From NCBI GenBank assembly GCA_020248665.1, contig JADCHE010000064.1:1-54889 (forward strand): a DNA stretch of 54,889 nucleotides, written 5' to 3'. The stretch is from Burkholderiales bacterium (lineage in GTDB: Bacteria; Pseudomonadota; Gammaproteobacteria; Burkholderiales; Burkholderiaceae_E). The notes beneath the pieces are model-generated. The model was not told the origin of the DNA. It searched no databases and was given only the letters and a program-made list of their open reading frames with translations. The position numbers and the translations under genes were made by a program. How positions within the stretch are numbered: position 1 is the stretch's first letter; each line of letters begins with the position of its first letter. Below, piece after piece: positions 38,301-46,117 of this stretch.

Positions 38301-38680
38301 GACGATGCGATCACGCGCCCGTCGCGGCCGACGACCGCGATCGCCCGGAGCAGCGTCTGCTGGCTCGGCAGCGATTCGAGCAGCGCCTCGAGCCCGGCGC
38401 GGGACGCGGTGCCGGGCCCACCGTCCTCGGCGCGCAGCATCTCGTCGACCTGGTCGATCAGCCCGAGCGTGTGTAGCAGCGTGCGGTTCGCCTCCTTCGC
38501 GAGGATCCGCGAGACCGTCAGCAGCCGGCCTTCAGCCGCGGTGTGCAACGCGCCGCGCAGCTGCAGCGCGTGCAGGATCGTCGCTGCGACGACCACCAGC
38601 GCGCACGCGAGGCTCGCGACGCGCAGCAGCGTCTCGTGACGCGCGGGCAGGCGGGCGCTGGGCGGCGTCGGCTCGGTCAC
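35333..38680 (-). CDS. Hybrid sensor histidine kinase (Cache-like sensor, two PAS, REC, HPt)
   Basis: A 1115-residue inner-membrane kinase. Two helices (about 17-40 and 313-335) bracket a periplasmic Cache-like sensor with AIAVVGRDGRVIASS. Two PAS domains (about 350-470, 475-610) follow. Then come HisKA with the phospho-acceptor MSHELRTPMTG (about 645-655), HATPase with the N/G boxes (NLVGNAIKFT, DTGVGI, GTGLGLAI), a receiver domain with VLMDMQMPELDG (about 950-961) and a C-terminal HPt with AHSLKGASSSLG (about 1068-1079). GTG 38680 overlaps the upstream stop as GTGA, fixing the start. No separate response regulator adjoins it. Confidence 0.92.
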   Translation of the reverse strand: MTEPTPPSARLPARHETLLRVASLACALVVVAATILHALQLRGALHTAAEGRLLTVSRILAKEANRTLLHTLGLIDQVDEMLRAEDGGPGTASRAGLEALLESLPSQQTLLRAIAVVGRDGRVIASSDRRHVGLDLSAFDFVRSAPDDGRLHLGMPKSGRGFAEDAREGSEYAFDGWITVSRVTVGRADRPSVVAVIGSSSWIGDLKYISSDEDLAFTMYRYDGVLLAGSDPAIAKRRTPHPIFTTFLPDRETGAFEDLPGDARRWMAHFDTTADFPVVVDVRMPRSVVVAGWERELIAPLLVMLVTLIALVLYTGMTARALRSRAHSEQQAATQERRLRNIVETAADGIVTVDAQGIVRDFNRAAETIFGVPATDAVGRPLAALLPDDEAAGAPATGDHAADPGAALERWRAAQTGFDAAGRARTLRTRRRDGHPVELQFAVSEVHDQGERLYTGIVRDVTEVRQADERFRTLFQRSGEPHLLFDRDGLVDCNDAAAMLLRAGGRDALLGRRLDELAPPTQPDATSAEVLEAATAQARADGVKRLVWTALALDGTEFPVEMTLTPIRLGDQDAMLVAWHDIAERERHERQLREARDAAESAASAKAKFLAMMSHELRTPMTGIIGMIDLLRDTRMTDEQGRLAEVLQGSARALLTVLNDVLDYSKIEAGKLQLEAIDFRPDAVVREVTALLAPSASQRGNNLSVRWPEGTVPALRGDPTRLRQVLFNLVGNAIKFTERGTITIVGRTRELEDGGVELAFAVSDTGVGIATDVLPTLFRPFQQADSSMTRRFGGTGLGLAICRHLVEAMGGTIDVDSQSGFGSTFRFSVRLEVAGAEPQAPRDATPSEAPKARGMRILFAEDNATNRLLVGTRLGRAAHRVDLVENGLQAVEAVRERDYDLVLMDMQMPELDGVGATRAIRALAGPRGRVPIVALTADALPEFRERCMSSGLDDYLTKPIDWPALERVLLRYARSSGAPSAEPPSAAPAMPQAPPPTDRVPSVDAVERPDAASVAVMQEDLGEDVWQLVAEVYWPKAGTDLDACVAAVAAGDAAARRAAAHSLKGASSSLGFEAVAAASAMLEHCDEAEAAATLATLRDAFAAARAGWAAQPVAG

Positions 38681-39489
38681 TGCGACACGACGATCGGTTC
38701 CAGCTTGAACGCCTTGGCGGCGGACATCAGACGTCCGTCCCGCTTGATGTCGGCGACGAACCGGTCGACCCGTGCGAGCCACGCCTCGTCGCCGGGCGCG
38801 ACCGCGTAGCCGTAGCCCAGGGGATGGACCGGGCGGTCGGGCGGCATCACCTTGGCCCAGTCGGCGTTGTCGATGACGCGCCGGCTGTACGCGTAGTCGG
38901 TCATGAACACATCGACGCGGCCGGCCTGCAGCTCGCGCTCGCGCGTGGCCGGCGGCTTCACCGAGACCAGCTCGGCGTTGCGCAGCGTCGACTTCATCAC
39001 CGGCTCCATGAACGTGCCCGCCTGCACCGCGACCACCCGGCCGGGCTTGTCGATGTCGCCCCAGCTCTTCACCGCCGTATGCGTCCTGGTGGTCACCGCC
39101 CAGATGTCGCTGCGCAGGTAGGGCTGCGAGAAGCGCACCTTCGCGGCGCGATCGGGCAGCATGCCGACGCCGAACATCGCCACGTCGCAGCGGTCGGCGA
39201 GCAGGTCGCCGGCGAAGGTCGCGAAGCTGGTGTCGACGTAGGTGACGCGCACGCCGAGGTCCTTCGCGAACTCGCGCGAGAGGACCTCGTCGACACCCGA
39301 GAGCTCGCCGCTCTTCGGGTTGCGGTACGTGATGCCGTAGTAGTCCGGCCAGATGCAGACGCGCAGCTCGCCGGCGGTCCGGATCCGCTCGAGGCGGTCT
39401 CCGGTGGCCGGAGCAGGGACGGGGGCCGTCTGCCCGTGCGCGGTGGCGGACGCGGCGGCGAGGGCGAGGCAGGCGAGGAGGCGGCGCAT
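38677..39489 (-). CDS. Periplasmic solute-binding protein, family 3 (amino-acid-binding type)
   Basis: A 270-residue exported protein. The signal peptide MRRLLACLALAAASATAHG is followed by the type II binding fold: GELRVCIWPDYYGITYRNPKSG, GVDEVLSREFAKDLGVRVTYV and FSQPYLRS segments, and a late FMTDYAYSRR. ATG 39489 fits the signal peptide; the open frame extends further upstream without a plausible start. There are no ABC transporter genes beside it. Instead its stop overlaps the hybrid kinase start, so it more likely delivers a ligand signal to the kinase than feeds a transporter. Confidence 0.88.
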   Translation of the reverse strand: MRRLLACLALAAASATAHGQTAPVPAPATGDRLERIRTAGELRVCIWPDYYGITYRNPKSGELSGVDEVLSREFAKDLGVRVTYVDTSFATFAGDLLADRCDVAMFGVGMLPDRAAKVRFSQPYLRSDIWAVTTRTHTAVKSWGDIDKPGRVVAVQAGTFMEPVMKSTLRNAELVSVKPPATRERELQAGRVDVFMTDYAYSRRVIDNADWAKVMPPDRPVHPLGYGYAVAPGDEAWLARVDRFVADIKRDGRLMSAAKAFKLEPIVVSQ

Positions 39490-39707
39490 CGTGGGATCCG
39501 GAGACGAGAGGTCGCGACGGTCGACGGGACGGTCGCTTCGCGCGAGGCTAGTGGTCGCGCGGAGCCCCCGCAACGCGGTGCGGACGGGCGGCGCGACCGG
39601 GTGCCCCGGCGGCCGGGCGGGTACCGCCGGGGGACCACGACCCGGCTCCGGAGAGGGCTTCGCGCGGGCTGCTAGGCTCACTGTCCGAACTGCCGGGAGG
39701 AATCTCC

Positions 39708-40589
39708 ATGGACACCGTCGTCCCCCTCGTCGCCACCGAGACCGTCGGGCACCCCCGCCGCGTCGAGCGCCTGGTCGTCGGCCAGCCGACCTCCGACGGC
39801 GCCGGCGTCAAGCTGCTGCGCGTGCTGACCCAGCCGCTGCAGCGCCGGCTCGATCCGTTCCTGATGCTCGACAACTTCCGCAGCGACGACCCGGACGACT
39901 GGATCGCGGGCTTCCCGGATCATCCGCACCGCGGCTTCGAGACGGTCACCTACATGATCGCCGGCCGCATGCGGCATCGCGACAGCGCCGGCAACGAGGG
40001 GCTGCTCGAGGGCGGCGGCGTGCAGTGGATGACCGCGGGCCGCGGCGTGATCCACTCCGAGCTGCCCGAGCAGAGCGAGGGGCTGATGGAAGGGTTCCAG
40101 CTGTGGCTGAATCTGCCCGCGAAGGACAAGATGCGCGCGCCCTGGTACCGCGACTTCGCGGCCGGCGAGCTGCCGGGCTTCGAGACCGCCGAGGGCGTGC
40201 GCGTCGTCGCGATCGCCGGCCGCAGCCACGGCGTCGACGGCGCGGTGATGCGCGAGGGCACCGAGCCGCTGTACCTCGACCTGCGGTTGCCGGAGGGCGC
40301 GCGCTTCGCGCAGTCGCTGCCGGCCGACCGCAACGCGTTCGTCTATCCGTACCGCGGGACGGTCGAGATCGAGGGCACGCCCGTGCCGTCCGGCCGCATG
40401 GCGGTGCTGTCGAACGCGCCGGGCGCCGACGGCGTCGCGCTGGGCGCGAGCGGCGGGCCGGCGCGCGCGCTGCTGATCGCCGGCCGGCCGCTCGGCGAGC
40501 CGATCGTGCAGTACGGCCCGTTCGTGATGAACACCGCCGACCAGATCCGCGAGGCGGTGCTCGACTTCCAGGCGGGCCGGCTCGCCTGA
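39708..40589 (+). CDS. Pirin family protein
   Basis: A 293-residue bicupin protein. The N-terminal cupin carries the metal-binding segment DHPHRGFETVTYMI (about 72-85) and continues to RHRDSAGNEG and WMTAGRGVIHSE (about 109-120), giving the typical His/Glu set of pirin. The C-terminal cupin contains NAFVYPYRGTVEI. Pirins are iron-binding; some show quercetin 2,3-dioxygenase activity. A GGGAGGA site sits about 7 bases before ATG 39708. The gene is divergent from the binding-protein gene across a 218-base region in which I see no clear regulatory repeat. Confidence 0.92.
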   Translation: MDTVVPLVATETVGHPRRVERLVVGQPTSDGAGVKLLRVLTQPLQRRLDPFLMLDNFRSDDPDDWIAGFPDHPHRGFETVTYMIAGRMRHRDSAGNEGLLEGGGVQWMTAGRGVIHSELPEQSEGLMEGFQLWLNLPAKDKMRAPWYRDFAAGELPGFETAEGVRVVAIAGRSHGVDGAVMREGTEPLYLDLRLPEGARFAQSLPADRNAFVYPYRGTVEIEGTPVPSGRMAVLSNAPGADGVALGASGGPARALLIAGRPLGEPIVQYGPFVMNTADQIREAVLDFQAGRLA

Positions 40590-40601
40590 GCCGCGGCCGG
40601 C

Positions 40602-40618
40602 CGCTCGGCGCCCGAGCG
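40602..40618. terminator. Hairpin between convergent pirin and SDR genes
   Basis: Perfect 7-base arms CGCTCGG and CCGAGCG are separated by 3 bases, midway between two convergent stop codons. There is no T-run on either side, so it may only assist termination. Confidence 0.4.
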
Positions 40619-40625
40619 TGCGGTG

Positions 40626-41465
40626 TCAGTGCTCGATGCCGAACGCCGCGCGCATCCCGCGCACCGCCTCCTGGTGCGGCGTCCACATCCGCCCGCCGAT
40701 CACGCCGCCGTCGACCACCAGGTCGTGGCCGTTGACGAACGAGGACTCGTCGCTCGCGAGGAACACCGCCGCGTGCGCGATATCGTCGACCAGGCCGGCG
40801 CGCGGGATCGGCTGCATCTTCGCGAGGCCGACCTTGACCGCCTCGGCGGTGGCTTCGGCACGCTCGGCCGGTAGCCCGAGCGCCTTGCCGAAGATGCCGG
40901 TCGCGATGCCGCCGGGCGATACGGTGTTGACGCGCACGTTGCGCTCGCCGAGCTGCATCGCCGCGCAGCGCGTGAGGTGGATCACCGCGGCCTTCGCGGC
41001 CGAGTAGACCATCGAGGTCGAGTAGCCGGCGCGGCTGCCGGCGATCGAGCCGTTGTTGACGATGCTGCCCGAGCCCTGCACGGTCATGATCGGCGCGACG
41101 TGCTTCATGCCGAGCATCACCGAGCGCAGCAGCGTCGCGATCGCCGCATCGAAGCCCTCGACCGGGATCGTCTCGATGCCGCCGACCGGCGCCGGGCCGC
41201 CGGCGTTGTTGAAGAGGCAGTCGATGCGGCCGTGGCGCGCCATCGTGAAGTCGATCAGCGCCTTCACCTGCGCCTCGTCGGTGACGTCGGTGCGCAGGAA
41301 CGCGCAGCGCTCACCGATCGACGCCTCGACCTCGCGGCCCTCGGCCTCGCGCCGGCCGGCGATCACGACGTGCGCGCCCTCGGCGGCGAACACCTCGGCG
41401 GTGCGGCGGCCGATGCCGCTGGTCGCGCCGGTGACGATGCAGACCTTGTCCTTCAGTCGGGCCAT
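40626..41465 (-). CDS. Short-chain dehydrogenase/reductase (SDR)
   Basis: A 279-residue classical SDR. It shows the TGATSGIGRR cofactor motif (about 12-21), FNNAGG (about 85-90), the catalytic Ser in NNGSIAGSR, YSAAK (Tyr and Lys about 154-158) and SPGGIATGIF. The loop starting AGRRE suggests some NADP preference, an inference only. The tail ends HQEAVRGMRAAFG and fits neighbours annotated as ketone or alcohol reductases. A GGAG site lies just upstream of ATG 41465. The substrate is unknown. Confidence 0.9.
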   Translation of the reverse strand: MARLKDKVCIVTGATSGIGRRTAEVFAAEGAHVVIAGRREAEGREVEASIGERCAFLRTDVTDEAQVKALIDFTMARHGRIDCLFNNAGGPAPVGGIETIPVEGFDAAIATLLRSVMLGMKHVAPIMTVQGSGSIVNNGSIAGSRAGYSTSMVYSAAKAAVIHLTRCAAMQLGERNVRVNTVSPGGIATGIFGKALGLPAERAEATAEAVKVGLAKMQPIPRAGLVDDIAHAAVFLASDESSFVNGHDLVVDGGVIGGRMWTPHQEAVRGMRAAFGIEH

Positions 41466-41608
41466 GGGAGCCTCCTCGCTGCGGGTGTGTGACGAGCGGC
41501 GATGATAGGCAGGGCCCGGCGCGAGCGGGGCCGCGGTGCCGTTCCGGTTCCGCCCCGCCGCGCCGCGTCGGGACGGGCCCGCAGCGCCGGGCGGGGATAA
41601 TCCGCCCG

Positions 41609-42634
41609 ATGCGCACCGATACGCGCGCGGCCGGCATCGCGGCCGCGATCGCGACCATCCTGATCTGGACTGCCTTCATCGTCATCGCACGCGCGATGGC
41701 GCTGAAGTCGCTGACCCCCTGGGACATCGTCGCCTGCCGGATCGCCGGCGCGGCGCTGGTGCTCGTGCCGTGGGGCGCGTGGCTCGTGCGGCAGCGCCGC
41801 GCGCAGGGCCGCGGGGCCGCCTCGTGGCTCGGCACGTCGCCGCTCGGCGCCCGCGTCACCGTGACCTGCGGCCTGTTCGGAGGCATCGGCTACGCGGTGT
41901 TCGCCTACGCCGGTTTCGTCCACGCGCCGGCCGCACACGGCTCGGTGCTGCTGCCCGGCATGTTGCCGATGTGGACCGCGCTGCTGTCGGCGTGGGTGCT
42001 GCACGAGCGCCTGTCGGCCGCGCGGCTCGGCGCGCTCGCGCTGATCCTGGCCGGGGGCGCGCTGGTCGGCGGCGCGTCGCTGCTCGTCGCGTTCGACGGC
42101 GGCGACGCCTGGAAGGGCGACCTGATGTTCCTGGTCGCATCGGCGAGCTGGTCGACCTACGCCGTGCTGATGCGGCGCGAGCGGCTCGATCCGGTCGAGG
42201 CGACGATCGCGACCACGGTGTTCGCCGCCCTCGCCTACCTGCCCGCCTGGGCCGCGCTCGGCGCCGCGGGTTGGATCGAGACCCGCATCGCGACCGCGCC
42301 GCTCGGCGAGATCGCGTTCCAGGCGCTGTGGCAGGGCGTGGGCTCGGTCGTCGTCTCGGGCATCACCTTCGCGACGATGATCCGCGCGTTCGGCCCCGTG
42401 CGCTCGACGATGCTGACCGCGCTGGTGCCCGGCCTGTCGGCGAGCGGCGCGGTGATCTTCCTCGGCGAGCCACTCGGGCTGAACCTGGTCGCCGGCCTCG
42501 CGCTGGTGACGGTCGGCATCCTCGTGGGCGTGCGCGCCGCGGCTGGGGGTGCGCCGCGGGCCGAGGCCGCGGGGGCGTCCGACCCGAGCAGCGGACCGCC
42601 GCGCCCCGCGACGCCGAGCGGCGGCAGGCCGTAG
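41609..42634 (+). CDS. EamA/DMT-superfamily permease
   Basis: A 341-residue membrane protein with ten predicted helices in two EamA repeats. The first starts GIAAAIATILIWTAFIVIARAMALKSL and ends with ARLGALALILAGGALVGG; the second includes GDLMFLVASASWSTYAVLMRR and LVPGLSASGAVIFLGEPL. Members export amino acids, metabolites or drugs, and substrate cannot be inferred. ATG 41609 precedes the first helix. The C-terminal tail after about 312 is Gly/Pro-rich. Confidence 0.9.
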   Translation: MRTDTRAAGIAAAIATILIWTAFIVIARAMALKSLTPWDIVACRIAGAALVLVPWGAWLVRQRRAQGRGAASWLGTSPLGARVTVTCGLFGGIGYAVFAYAGFVHAPAAHGSVLLPGMLPMWTALLSAWVLHERLSAARLGALALILAGGALVGGASLLVAFDGGDAWKGDLMFLVASASWSTYAVLMRRERLDPVEATIATTVFAALAYLPAWAALGAAGWIETRIATAPLGEIAFQALWQGVGSVVVSGITFATMIRAFGPVRSTMLTALVPGLSASGAVIFLGEPLGLNLVAGLALVTVGILVGVRAAAGGAPRAEAAGASDPSSGPPRPATPSGGRP

Positions 42635-42691
42635 ATCGCTTGGCAGGAACCCGGCGCCGACGGGTGCGGCGCGCGGGCGCGATCCGTCGGG

Positions 42692-42952
42692 TCAGGCCTT
42701 CGAACCGGAGCCGCCCCTCAGTTTCTGCACCGCGAACAGCAGCACCAACGCACCGATCACCGACGCGATCCAGCCCGCGCCCTGGCCCGCCGTGTACCAG
42801 CCGAGCGACTGGCCGACGAAGCCGGCGACGAACGCGCCGCCGATGCCGAGCAGGATCGTCATGATCCAGCCCATCTTCTGCTCGCCGGGCATCGCGAAGC
42901 GGGCGATCGCGCCGACGACGAGGCCCACGAACAGGGTGCCGATCAGTTCCAT
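42692..42952 (-). CDS. GlsB/YeaQ/YmgE family stress-response membrane protein
   Basis: An 86-residue Gly-rich membrane protein of the transglycosylase-associated (GlsB) family. It has three short helices with Gly-x-x-x-Gly spacing (IGTLFVGLVVGAIA, ILLGIGGAFVAGFVGQSLG, ASVIGALVLLFAV) and the conserved PGEQKMG turn. Function is unknown; members are often stress induced. The gene converges on the EamA permease. Confidence 0.9.
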   Translation of the reverse strand: MELIGTLFVGLVVGAIARFAMPGEQKMGWIMTILLGIGGAFVAGFVGQSLGWYTAGQGAGWIASVIGALVLLFAVQKLRGGSGSKA

Positions 42953-43000
42953 GGGGACGCTCCGTGAGAGGGGTGAAGGGAGATGGTGCCACGCCCGGCA

Positions 43001-43318
43001 TCAGACCGTCGCGAGCCGTGCGCGCATCCGCGCCGGCGGGCGCCGGCACTCGAACAGGTCGCGCACCTCCGAGAGCGCGAGGTAGCGCTCGCGCCGGCCG
43101 TCGGCGTCGACCCGATCGCTGGCGAAGTCGTCGAGTCGGTCGAGTTCCGCGCGGCCCACCCGCGCGTTCGCGTCGAGGATGCAGGCGCCCGGCAGGTGCG
43201 GCGAGCCGTCGCCGAGCGGCGCGGTGCCATCGTGCAGCAGGCCTTCACCGACGAGCGCCCGCAGGAAGGGGCACGGATCGTTCGGTGACACGGGACGTCC
43301 GAGCGGCTGGCGCGGCAT
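43001..43318 (-). CDS. Small protein of unknown function with CPFLR motif
   Basis: A 105-residue soluble protein. The N-terminal part has SPNDPCPFLRALVGEGLL (about 11-28), with a Cys-Pro dipeptide, then a Leu/Asp-rich helical segment RAELDRLDDFASDRVDADG and a C-terminal ARMRARL helix. No signal peptide. The Cys-Pro stretch loosely recalls the heme-ligating PCP motif of peroxygenases, but the protein is far shorter and I make no functional claim. The region is not clearly linked to either neighbour. Confidence 0.6.
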   Translation of the reverse strand: MPRQPLGRPVSPNDPCPFLRALVGEGLLHDGTAPLGDGSPHLPGACILDANARVGRAELDRLDDFASDRVDADGRRERYLALSEVRDLFECRRPPARMRARLATV

Positions 43319-43489
43319 GGCGGGCTCCGGAAGTCGAGAAGCGATCGCAGCCGGGCCGGCCGGTAGCTGGGGTCCAGCGCGGAACGACGCTTCAGAATGG
43401 ACGCTGCCCGGCGCGGCGAGGCCGCGCTACGATCCGTCATGTCCGGCACCGAGGCGGTCCGGACCCCCGTCCACGACCGGAGATCCTGG

Positions 43490-44005
43490 ATGCGACCTGA
43501 GCGCCTGCGCCGATCCGCCCACCTCGGCGAGTGCCTCGCGGCGATCGTCTCGCCGTTCGCCGCGGCCGCGCACGCGCAGCCCGCCTGCCCGTTCGCCCCC
43601 GACACGCTGAAGGGCGCGTTCGGCATCGCCTTCGCCGCCGGCACGCCCGAGCCCGGTATGGACACCGGATGCGTCGACCGCACCACCGGCGGCTCGATGA
43701 GGAACGGCACCGACTTCTCCGTCGGCGTGTTCGTCAACGTCTCGATGCCCGCGCAGACCCGGCAGATGATGCTCATGGGCGGCAGGACGCACGAGCTTGC
43801 GACGGTTGCCGGCGACGCCGAAGGGGCGGTCGTCGTGCGTCACCGCGGCGACGTGCCGCCGTTCCCGCAGGTCGCCTGCGTGCGCGCCGGGCGCGACGTG
43901 CCGCTGCAGGTCACGGGTCTCGACTTCGAGCCCGACGAGCAGGTGCGCACCCGGCGCATCGACGACTTCAACTCGACGCTGCCGAAGCGGCCGTGCCTGC
44001 ACTGA
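43490..44005 (+). CDS. Secreted protein of unknown function
   Basis: A 171-residue protein with a probable signal peptide (basic RPERLRRSAH then hydrophobic CLAAIVSPFAAAAHA, cleavage near AQPA). The mature part has four Cys (CPF, TGCVDR, VACVR, PCLH), suggesting two disulphides, and a beta-rich sequence DFSVGVFVNVSMPAQTRQMMLMGG. ATG 43490 was chosen to place the signal peptide correctly; starts upstream would add an Arg-rich extension. The stop is 7 bases before the dioxygenase ATG. I do not recognise the family. Confidence 0.65.
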   Translation: MRPERLRRSAHLGECLAAIVSPFAAAAHAQPACPFAPDTLKGAFGIAFAAGTPEPGMDTGCVDRTTGGSMRNGTDFSVGVFVNVSMPAQTRQMMLMGGRTHELATVAGDAEGAVVVRHRGDVPPFPQVACVRAGRDVPLQVTGLDFEPDEQVRTRRIDDFNSTLPKRPCLH

Positions 44006-44012
44006 GCGCCCG

Positions 44013-44930
44013 ATGACCGCCGCCACGACCCCGTTCGACTTCTCCCGCGCCTACGAGCGCATCGTGCCGCGCCCGCGGATGCCGGGCTTCGCGGCCGTGA
44101 TCGATGGCATCGACCTGACGCGTCCGATCGACGCGCCCACCCGGGCCGAGCTTCGCCGCGCGCTCGCGCAGTTCGAGGTGATCTTCTTCGGCCCGCAGCC
44201 GCTGACCCCCGCGCAGCACGTCGCTCTCGCCGAGGTCTTCGGGCCGGTGTCGGGCGGCTCGTTCTTCGAGCGGCACCCCGAGATGCCGGGCATGGAGATG
44301 ATCGTCAACGACGCCGAGCGCCCGCCGGGCATCGACGTCTGGCACACCGACCTCAGCTGGCAGCCCGAGCCGCCGATGGGCACGGTGATCCAGATCGTCG
44401 AGACCCCGCCGCACGGCGGCAACACCTGCTGGGCGAGCACCAGCAAGGCCTTCTCCGCGCTGTCGCCGGGGCTGCAGGCCTACCTGCGCCCGCTGACCGC
44501 GACGCACACCTGGGAGCGCAGTGGCTTTCGCGACGCGCTCGCCAGGCGCGGGACGGACGCGCTCGTCGAGGCGGTGCGCCGCTACCCGCCGGTGTCGCAC
44601 CCGGTCGCCCTCGTGCATCCCGACAGCGGCCGCACCTGCCTGTACGTCAACGGCGCGTTCACCAAGCGGATCGACGGCATCGACTACCGCGAGAGCGAGG
44701 CGATGCTCGCGATGCTCACCGCGTGGATCGCGCGGCCCGAGTTCGTCGTCCACCACGCATGGACGGCGCACGGCATCGCGGTCTGGGACAACCGCTGCAC
44801 CCAGCACTACGCGCTCGCCGACTACTTCCCGCACCGCCGCGTCAACCGGCGGGTCACCTTCGACGTGCCGGGCTCGATGGGCCACGGCAACGTCAACGCC
44901 GAGGTGCTCGGCGGGCAGACGCTGGGCTGA
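44013..44930 (+). CDS. TauD/TfdA-family Fe(II)/2-oxoglutarate dioxygenase
   Basis: A 305-residue dioxygenase. The metal triad is WHTDLSW (His and Asp about 110-112) with the distal His in CTQHYALADY (about 267), and the 2-oxoglutarate-binding Arg in NRRVTFDVPG. The segment GGNTCWASTSKAFSALS fits the family. Members oxidise sulfonates, chlorophenoxy acids or other small acids; the substrate here is unknown. It follows the secreted protein by 7 bases and is convergent with the broken TetR gene. Confidence 0.9.
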   Translation: MTAATTPFDFSRAYERIVPRPRMPGFAAVIDGIDLTRPIDAPTRAELRRALAQFEVIFFGPQPLTPAQHVALAEVFGPVSGGSFFERHPEMPGMEMIVNDAERPPGIDVWHTDLSWQPEPPMGTVIQIVETPPHGGNTCWASTSKAFSALSPGLQAYLRPLTATHTWERSGFRDALARRGTDALVEAVRRYPPVSHPVALVHPDSGRTCLYVNGAFTKRIDGIDYRESEAMLAMLTAWIARPEFVVHHAWTAHGIAVWDNRCTQHYALADYFPHRRVNRRVTFDVPGSMGHGNVNAEVLGGQTLG

Positions 44931-45039
44931 CCGGCCCACGCGACCCACGGCCCGACTTCGGCGTGCTCGCGCGCCGAGGGCGCGCGCTCGACGAGGCTCC
45001 CGGCGTGCTGTCGTCGTTCGACGAGGGCGTCGACGTCGG

Positions 45040-45560
45040 TCAGGGAAGGATCGCCGCCCGGAACAGGTCAGCCATCGCGCGGGCAGTGGCCTTCGTGTTC
45101 ACGGTCACGCCCACTTCGCCGTCGAGCCGCACGCCGCTGAAGAGCGCGAGGACGACGGCCGCGGTGCCTTCGCAGTCGAGCGACGCCCGGATCCAGCCCT
45201 CCGCCTGACCGCGGGCGAGCTGACGCGCGAGCGTGCGCTGCAGCTTCAGGTCGACGCCGAGCAGGCGCCTGCCACCCTTGGCGTCGCGCGCCAGTTCGAG
45301 CCAGCTGTCGGTGCCGAGGTCGAAGCCCTTCGGCTCGAGCAGCTGCGCGAGGTCGGCCGCCGTGATCCGCGTCAGCCAGGCGATCCCCTCGCGCGTCGCG
45401 AGCGCCTCGATCTCCGCGCGGAAGCGCTCGAACTCGACGTCGGCGATCGCCATGATCATCGATCGCTTGTCGGGGAAGTGGCGGAACAGGGTGCCCGCGC
45501 TCAGGCCCGCTTCCGCGCAGATGTCCTCTGTGCGCGCGAGGTGGAAGCCCTTCGCCTCGG
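45040..45560 (-). pseudogene. TetR-family regulator, 5' end lost
   Basis: About 175 residues remain. They begin EAKGFHLARTEDICAEAGLSAGTLFRHFPDKRSM, i.e. within the first helix of the TetR DNA-binding domain, and run to the normal C-terminus. The initial 20 or so residues and the promoter are missing; upstream of 45560 the sequence becomes an integrase remnant. The frame stays open through the integrase sequence, but no good start is near. It probably regulated neighbouring genes before disruption. Confidence 0.75.
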
Positions 45561-46117
45561 GACCTGGGGAACATGGACGAGCCGCTCGGTGCGCTCCCAG
45601 TCCACGGCGCTCCACGGGGCGTAGAGGAGTGGCTCGGAGGCGCGCATCCCGGTCTCGGTCAGCAGCCCGATGGCTTGGGCGGCGACGGCATTGCGGCAGT
45701 CCTGGAACGCCTCGTCCAAGCGTGCCTGCTCCACGTCGCTCATGACGCGGTCCCGGGCGTTGCCGACCGCCGGCATCACGGGGTGCGTGGCGGGGTTCTC
45801 GGCGGGTGTGGCCCAGTCCGGCGAGGTGCTTGCGAAGCGCGTCGCTGCGGGCGGTCTGGCGCTCGAGCGCCTTGCGGTGCTCGGACAGACCCTTCGGGAT
45901 GCGGCGCACGGGCCGGGGCTCGACGAGCCCGACCACGAAGTGCTGGTCCTTGCCCTTGCGGTCTTCACGCTGCGCGGTCTCCTGCACTAGGCCCCGGGCG
46001 ACCGCGTCGGCCCAGGGGGTGACCTCGAGTGTCGCGAGGTTGGCTGCGCGCAGCAGCTTGTTGATGCGGTCGGCCTCCTGGCGGGCCCCCTTCATGAAGG
46101 GCAGGCGCTGCCGGCCG
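45561..46117 (-). pseudogene. Tyrosine recombinase (integrase) remnant, copy 1
   Basis: Translated fragments in two frames match the integrase remnant at 49828-50624: RQRLPFMKGARQEADRINKLLRAANLATLEVTPW in one frame and NARDRVMSDVEQARLDEAFQDCRNAVAAQAI in another. Compared with copy 2, 140 bases are missing after 45816, which shifts the frame. On its other side it extends further than copy 2 into the catalytic domain (ETGMRASEPLLYAPWSAVDWER, with the first catalytic Arg) before it breaks into the TetR gene. The His-x-x-Arg and Tyr motifs are absent, so it is inactive. Confidence 0.82.
45670..46117. repeat. Direct repeat of integrase DNA, left copy
   Basis: This stretch is nearly identical by eye to 49828-50415, apart from scattered substitutions and a 140-base deletion after 45816. 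Both copies are in the same orientation and flank the HipA-containing segment. Confidence 0.85.

Noticed and set aside
35498-38476. Long plus-strand open frame opposite the histidine kinase
   Set aside because: The translation is low in hydrophobic cores and shows no domain, whereas the minus strand encodes all expected kinase motifs.
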